Source: JAABYT01 sp041581935 (GTDB lineage: Bacteria > Pseudomonadota > Gammaproteobacteria > HK1). Taken from it: 9,554 bases of DNA. Within the stretch, counting starts at the first letter, position 1, and each line of letters starts with the position of its first letter. The stretch is from assembly GCA_041581935.1 (NCBI GenBank), contig JBFICP010000118.1:1-9554 (forward strand), in the 5' to 3' direction. The notes below the pieces were generated by a model, which saw only the letters and a list, made by a program, of their open reading frames with translations, searched no databases and was not told where the DNA came from. Made by a program: the position numbers and the translations under genes. Positions 6,845 through 9,554 of this stretch are shown piece after piece.

Positions 6845-7948
6845 GTGAGAGAGTCTTCGATGAGTCGCATCAACGGACCACGAATTACTTACCGACATCA
6901 CTGGTTGCACACCTTGTCCTACCGGGTGGCGCTCCTCGCCGCCCTCGTCACCATAGCACCGCTGGCGCTGGCTCAGGAGGATTACGAGGCAGGCAAGCGA
7001 GCCTATCTCGCCGGCGATTATGCCGAGGCGCTGCGCATCTGGCAGCCCCTGGCCGACAGCGGCAACAAGTTTGCCCAGTTCAGCCTCGGCAGCCTGTATT
7101 TCGAAGGGGCCGGTGTCGAGAAAGATCTGCCGGCATCCGCCAAGTGGTTCCGGTCGGCTGCCGAGCAGGGCTACGCGCCCGCCCAATTCAACCTCGGCAA
7201 TGCCTACAAGAACGGCAATGGTGTCGAGCAGAACGACGTCGAGGCGGCCGCGTGGTGGCGAAAGGCGGCCGAGCAAGAGTTCGGACCCGCGCAGTTCAAT
7301 CTCGGCACCCAGTACTATTTCGGGCGCGGCGTGCCCAAGGACGAGGAGACGGCAATCCGCTGGTACCGACGCGCGGCTGAGAACGGCCATGCTCAGGCCC
7401 AGCGCCTGTTCAGCATGACCGATACACCGGCCAACGAGATTCAGGCGAGCGCCTCGCAGCCGGCACCCGCCGGTGAAGCGGCCGCCGATGCGACCACTTC
7501 CTCCACAACTCCGGCTCCTGCGGCTCCTGCGGCTCCCAGCGCGGCTCCCAGCACGGCGGCGGTCGCGGCAACCGGCGCGGAAGCCGCCAGCGCGCCGTCG
7601 TCGAGCGCACCCGCGGCGAGTACGCCCGCGGTGAGTGCGCCCGCGGTGCCGGCCGGCGGCAAGACCTGGCTGCTGGCGCAGGATCCCGAGGATTACACGC
7701 TTCAGCTGCTCGCCACGCACAGCGAAGACCTGATGCGCGCCTACCTCGATAAGTTTCAGTTCAACGAGCCGGTTGCCTACTTCGCGTTCCAGCGCGATGG
7801 CAAGAAATGGTATGCGGCGGTATACGGGGCCTTTCCGGCAAAGGCCCAGGCGCAGAACGCTGTCGCCACCCTGCCGCCCGAAATCGGCAAGAACGCGCCC
7901 TGGGTCCGCCAATTCAGCGGCATTCACCGGCTGATCGAGACGCCCTGA
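6845..7948 (+). CDS. Exported Sel1-repeat protein with C-terminal SPOR domain
   Basis: A 367-residue protein from GTG 6845 (362 if ATG 6860 is used). A signal peptide is clear: basic N-region, hydrophobic core RVALLAALVTIAPLALA, likely cleavage after residue 43 before QEDY. A first helical pair (46-73, YLAGDYAEALRIWQPLA) is followed by three Sel1-like repeats at about 74-109, 110-145 and 146-181, each with the pattern AQF-LG--Y--G-GV. Residues about 195-270 are an Ala/Pro/Ser/Thr-rich flexible linker. The end (about 274-364, WLLAQDPEDYTLQLLA, WYAAVYGAFPAKAQAQNAV) matches a SPOR domain, which binds peptidoglycan strands stripped of stem peptides, as at septa. The likely role is a periplasmic adaptor bringing Sel1-mediated contacts to the cell wall or division site; the partners are unknown. 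It is transcribed alone. Its stop is 2 bp from the stop of the converging LOG-family gene. Confidence 0.9.
   Translation: MRESSMSRINGPRITYRHHWLHTLSYRVALLAALVTIAPLALAQEDYEAGKRAYLAGDYAEALRIWQPLADSGNKFAQFSLGSLYFEGAGVEKDLPASAKWFRSAAEQGYAPAQFNLGNAYKNGNGVEQNDVEAAAWWRKAAEQEFGPAQFNLGTQYYFGRGVPKDEETAIRWYRRAAENGHAQAQRLFSMTDTPANEIQASASQPAPAGEAAADATTSSTTPAPAAPAAPSAAPSTAAVAATGAEAASAPSSSAPAASTPAVSAPAVPAGGKTWLLAQDPEDYTLQLLATHSEDLMRAYLDKFQFNEPVAYFAFQRDGKKWYAAVYGAFPAKAQAQNAVATLPPEIGKNAPWVRQFSGIHRLIETP
7512..7553 (+). repeat. Short tandem repeats in the Ala/Pro linker
   Basis: CGGCTCCTG occurs twice in tandem (7512-7520, 7521-7529), followed by two copies of the related 12-mer CGGCTCCCAGC(G/A). It encodes the APAAPAAPSAAPS linker. 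Such repeats can change copy number in frame. Confidence 0.6.
7603..7647 (+). repeat. Three 15-bp tandem repeats in the Ala/Pro linker
   Basis: Three consecutive 15-bp units (7603-7617, 7618-7632, 7633-7647) correspond to the five-residue repeats SAPAA, STPAV and SAPAV. The last two units differ at one base in 15; the first is more diverged. Being a multiple of three, copy-number change would alter linker length without a frameshift. Confidence 0.6.
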
Positions 7949-7950
7949 CG

Positions 7951-8535
7951 CTACAAGCGGCGACTCGAGACGGCTTGCGCTGCCTGCATCCCGGTTTCGA
8001 GTGTCGCCAGAAGCGACTCCGCGTCGTCGGCCACCGAGTACAAACCGCGAATGCCGGCATCGGCGAAGCCGCGCTCGATGACCTGGTCTATCAGAGTTTC
8101 GAACGCCGACCAGTATCCGCCGACGTCCAACACCGCTACCGGCTTGGCGTGAAGACCGAGTTGCTTCCAGGTAATGATCTCGATGGCCTCGTCGAGCGTA
8201 CCGATCCCACCGGGAAGCACAGCGAAAGCGTCGGCGAGCTCGAACATGCGCTGTTTGCGCTCATGCATGCTGTCGACCACGACCAGCTCCGTGAGCGTCG
8301 GATTTCCCACTTCACGTTGCATGAGAAACTCCGGAATGACACCCGTGGCTTCACCGCCGTGATCGAGCACGGCATTCATCACCACGCCCATCAGGCCGAT
8401 GCTTCCGCCACCGTAGACAAGCCGCACACCCCGTTCGGCGAGCGTTCGTCCGAGCTGCTCTGCCGCGGTCGCAAAGACCGAGTCACTGCCCGTTCTGGAA
8501 CCGCAGAACACACACAGGCTGTGAATGAGTTTCAT
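7951..8535 (-). CDS. LOG-family nucleotide 5'-monophosphate phosphoribohydrolase (TIGR00730 Rossmann fold)
   Basis: A 194-residue protein of the LOG family ('lysine decarboxylase-like' in old annotation). Characterised members cleave the N-glycosidic bond of cytokinin riboside monophosphates or AMP, releasing the base and ribose 5-phosphate. The family hallmark PGGIGTLDE (108-116) carries the catalytic Glu. VCVFCGSR near the N terminus, YGGGSIGLMG (41-50) and MHERKQRM (90-97) are the nucleotide-binding and active-site segments. The full length is normal for the family. It is cytosolic. It starts 4 bp after the HugZ-family gene stop and has only a weak Shine-Dalgarno, so translation probably depends on coupling. 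In bacteria without plant contact the function is more likely purine nucleotide turnover than hormone production. Confidence 0.93.
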   Translation of the reverse strand: MKLIHSLCVFCGSRTGSDSVFATAAEQLGRTLAERGVRLVYGGGSIGLMGVVMNAVLDHGGEATGVIPEFLMQREVGNPTLTELVVVDSMHERKQRMFELADAFAVLPGGIGTLDEAIEIITWKQLGLHAKPVAVLDVGGYWSAFETLIDQVIERGFADAGIRGLYSVADDAESLLATLETGMQAAQAVSSRRL

Positions 8536-8539
8536 GGCT

Positions 8540-9064
8540 TCAAAGATCGTTCACCGCGCGCAGCTGCTCGAGCTCACGCCCCTCGATGGGGTACGCCTGG
8601 GCAAAACCTCGCACGAAAACTCCCCGTACCGGTTCAATCCTGAAGAGCTTGAAATCCTCGAGTGGTCTGATTAATTCCACGACATCGCCGAATTTCCGCT
8701 CGAACAGATCCATTACGCGCACCCACAGTGGTGAACTCCGCTCGACCACTTCGGCCTCGGCCTCGAAGCTCAAACGTTTACGCGCAAACAGCTGCTTGCT
8801 ATGGTCCTCCGCCTGCAAGAACATGACGCTTACCAGTGGTGTCGCCAACAGGTTACCCGTGTGGGTCGAGAGCTCGCTCAAGTTGACATAGAAGGCATTG
8901 TCGTCAATTCGCACGAAGGGCGCGTAGCTCGCATCGGGAACACCTTCGGCGCTCACCGTAGCCATAATCAGAGAACGAAACCCGGCGAGAAATGCGCCGG
9001 CCTCGTCGATAACGGGCTCGGTCGGTGTGCGATAACGGCTCGGACTGTCGCTGGACTTCGTCAT
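8540..9064 (-). CDS. HugZ / pyridoxamine 5'-phosphate oxidase-like split-barrel protein
   Basis: A 174-residue protein with the FMN-binding split-barrel fold. FRSLIMATVSAEGVPDASYAPFV (29-51) and FYVNLSELSTHTGNLL (58-73) are the first strands, and FGDVVELIRPLEDFKLFRI (125-143) with GVFVRGFAQAYPI (148-160) is the pattern of the HugZ family, some members of which bind and open heme. The C-terminal extension carrying a heme-ligand His in characterised HugZ proteins is not evident, so heme degradation is possible but unproven; a flavin-dependent reductase or oxidase is the alternative. GGAAG lies about 8 bases before the ATG. It is the first gene of a two-gene unit with the LOG-family gene, and its start codon is only 17 bp from the divergent TauE/SafE start. 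Confidence 0.85.
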   Translation of the reverse strand: MTKSSDSPSRYRTPTEPVIDEAGAFLAGFRSLIMATVSAEGVPDASYAPFVRIDDNAFYVNLSELSTHTGNLLATPLVSVMFLQAEDHSKQLFARKRLSFEAEAEVVERSSPLWVRVMDLFERKFGDVVELIRPLEDFKLFRIEPVRGVFVRGFAQAYPIEGRELEQLRAVNDL

Positions 9065-9081
9065 GAATCTGCTTCCGCAAG

Positions 9082-9554
9082 ATGGTTGTGGACTCTTCAG
9101 TGATTTCGCTTCTGCCGCCGGGCCTATCGGAGCTGGCCGCCGCAGGGCTCGTGGCGCTCAGCCTGCTAACGTCCGCTTTGACCGCGGCGGCCGGAATCGG
9201 CGGTGGACTCGTGCTGCTCGGTGTCATGGCATCTTTTCTACCTCCCGCGGTCGTCATTCCAATTCACGGTGTGGTGCAGCTTGGCTCGAATGCCGGGCGC
9301 GCTGCGCTCATGCGCCAGCACATCGACCGCCACATCATCGTGCCCTTCGCGCTCGGATCCGTGCTCGGCATCATCGTTGGCGCCAAGCTGTTCGTGGCAC
9401 TTCCGACGCCAACGCTGCAGATGATTCTGGGCCTGTTCGTTCTCGCCAGCGTCTGGCTGCCGAAGCTCAAGACGTGGCGTATATCAAACCGAGGTTTCAC
9501 TGTCGTCGGCATCGTCGGCAGCTTCTGCACCATGTTCGTAGGTGCGACGGGCCC
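9082..9554 (+). CDS. TauE/SafE (TSUP) family permease, 3' partial
   Basis: An open frame from ATG 9082 runs off the window end: 157 whole codons plus two bases. It is highly hydrophobic, with segments at about 17-55, 58-75, 85-107, 110-127 and 138-155. TAAAGIGGGLVLLGV (34-48) is the first TSUP signature (glycine-rich, in the first membrane hairpin), followed by IPIHGVVQLGSNAGRA (59-74). ATGP at the window edge is the start of the second, symmetry-related signature. The family exports sulfite, sulfoacetate or other organic anions across the inner membrane; the substrate is not predictable here. An in-frame TGA at 9064-9066 sets the upstream limit, making ATG 9082 the first start. The Shine-Dalgarno is weak (CAAG directly before ATG); GTG 9088 is an alternative. 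Confidence 0.88.
   Translation, partial: MVVDSSVISLLPPGLSELAAAGLVALSLLTSALTAAAGIGGGLVLLGVMASFLPPAVVIPIHGVVQLGSNAGRAALMRQHIDRHIIVPFALGSVLGIIVGAKLFVALPTPTLQMILGLFVLASVWLPKLKTWRISNRGFTVVGIVGSFCTMFVGATG

Noticed and set aside
6755..7927. 390-codon open frame antisense to the Sel1-SPOR gene
   Set aside because: The product is low-complexity Arg/Gly-rich sequence mirroring the Ala/Pro linker; the plus-strand gene has a signal peptide and recognisable domains.
7807..8643. 278-codon plus-strand frame across the Sel1-SPOR 3' end and the LOG gene
   Set aside because: It lies antisense to a clear LOG-family protein and has no family resemblance; a by-product of GC-rich codon use.

Overview
The window is about 9.5 kb of gene-dense, GC-rich bacterial chromosome. 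Gene content (DUF1631 protein, PreP-type M16 protease, HugZ-family protein, COG4240-type kinase, Sel1-SPOR envelope protein, LOG-family hydrolase, TauE/SafE permease) suggests a gammaproteobacterium or close relative, probably an uncultured lineage. That is inferred from family distribution, not from a marker gene. I see no tRNA, rRNA, CRISPR array, insertion sequence or phage gene.

Layout. (1) Bases 2-1657, plus strand: the 3' part of a DUF1631 gene whose start lies before the window. Its acidic interdomain linker contains a complete PP2C-type Ser/Thr phosphatase domain in circularly permuted order: C-terminal half first, then N-terminal half, in frame, with all metal-binding motifs kept. 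A 19-bp imperfect direct repeat (17/19) sits at both joints, exactly 783 bp (261 codons) apart. This is the most unusual thing in the window. (2) Bases 6739 down to 1676, minus strand: a four-gene operon-like run of P-loop kinase (TTG start), membrane-anchored SRPBCC protein, isochorismatase-like cysteine hydrolase and M16C metalloprotease; the last two overlap by ATGA. A TATAAT box overlaps the kinase stop codon and may give the last three genes their own promoter. (3) Bases 6740-6844: a divergent intergenic region with a perfect 10-bp inverted repeat whose loop holds the Shine-Dalgarno-like sequence and TTG start of the kinase. (4) Bases 6845-7948, plus: exported Sel1-repeat protein with an Ala/Pro-rich linker and a C-terminal SPOR domain. 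(5) Bases 9064 down to 7951, minus: HugZ/pyridoxamine-oxidase-like protein followed by a LOG-family nucleotide hydrolase, ending 2 bp from the Sel1-SPOR stop. (6) Bases 9082-9554, plus: the 5' part of a TauE/SafE permease, divergent from the HugZ gene with only 17 bp between start codons.

Most genes look like housekeeping or stress-related functions (peptide degradation, nucleotide and small-molecule hydrolysis, cell-envelope upkeep, anion export). No single pathway links the whole window. The main candidate for something undescribed is the DUF1631/permuted-PP2C fusion, which would place a phosphatase inside a poorly understood bacterial protein. There is no gene-free stretch longer than about 105 bp.
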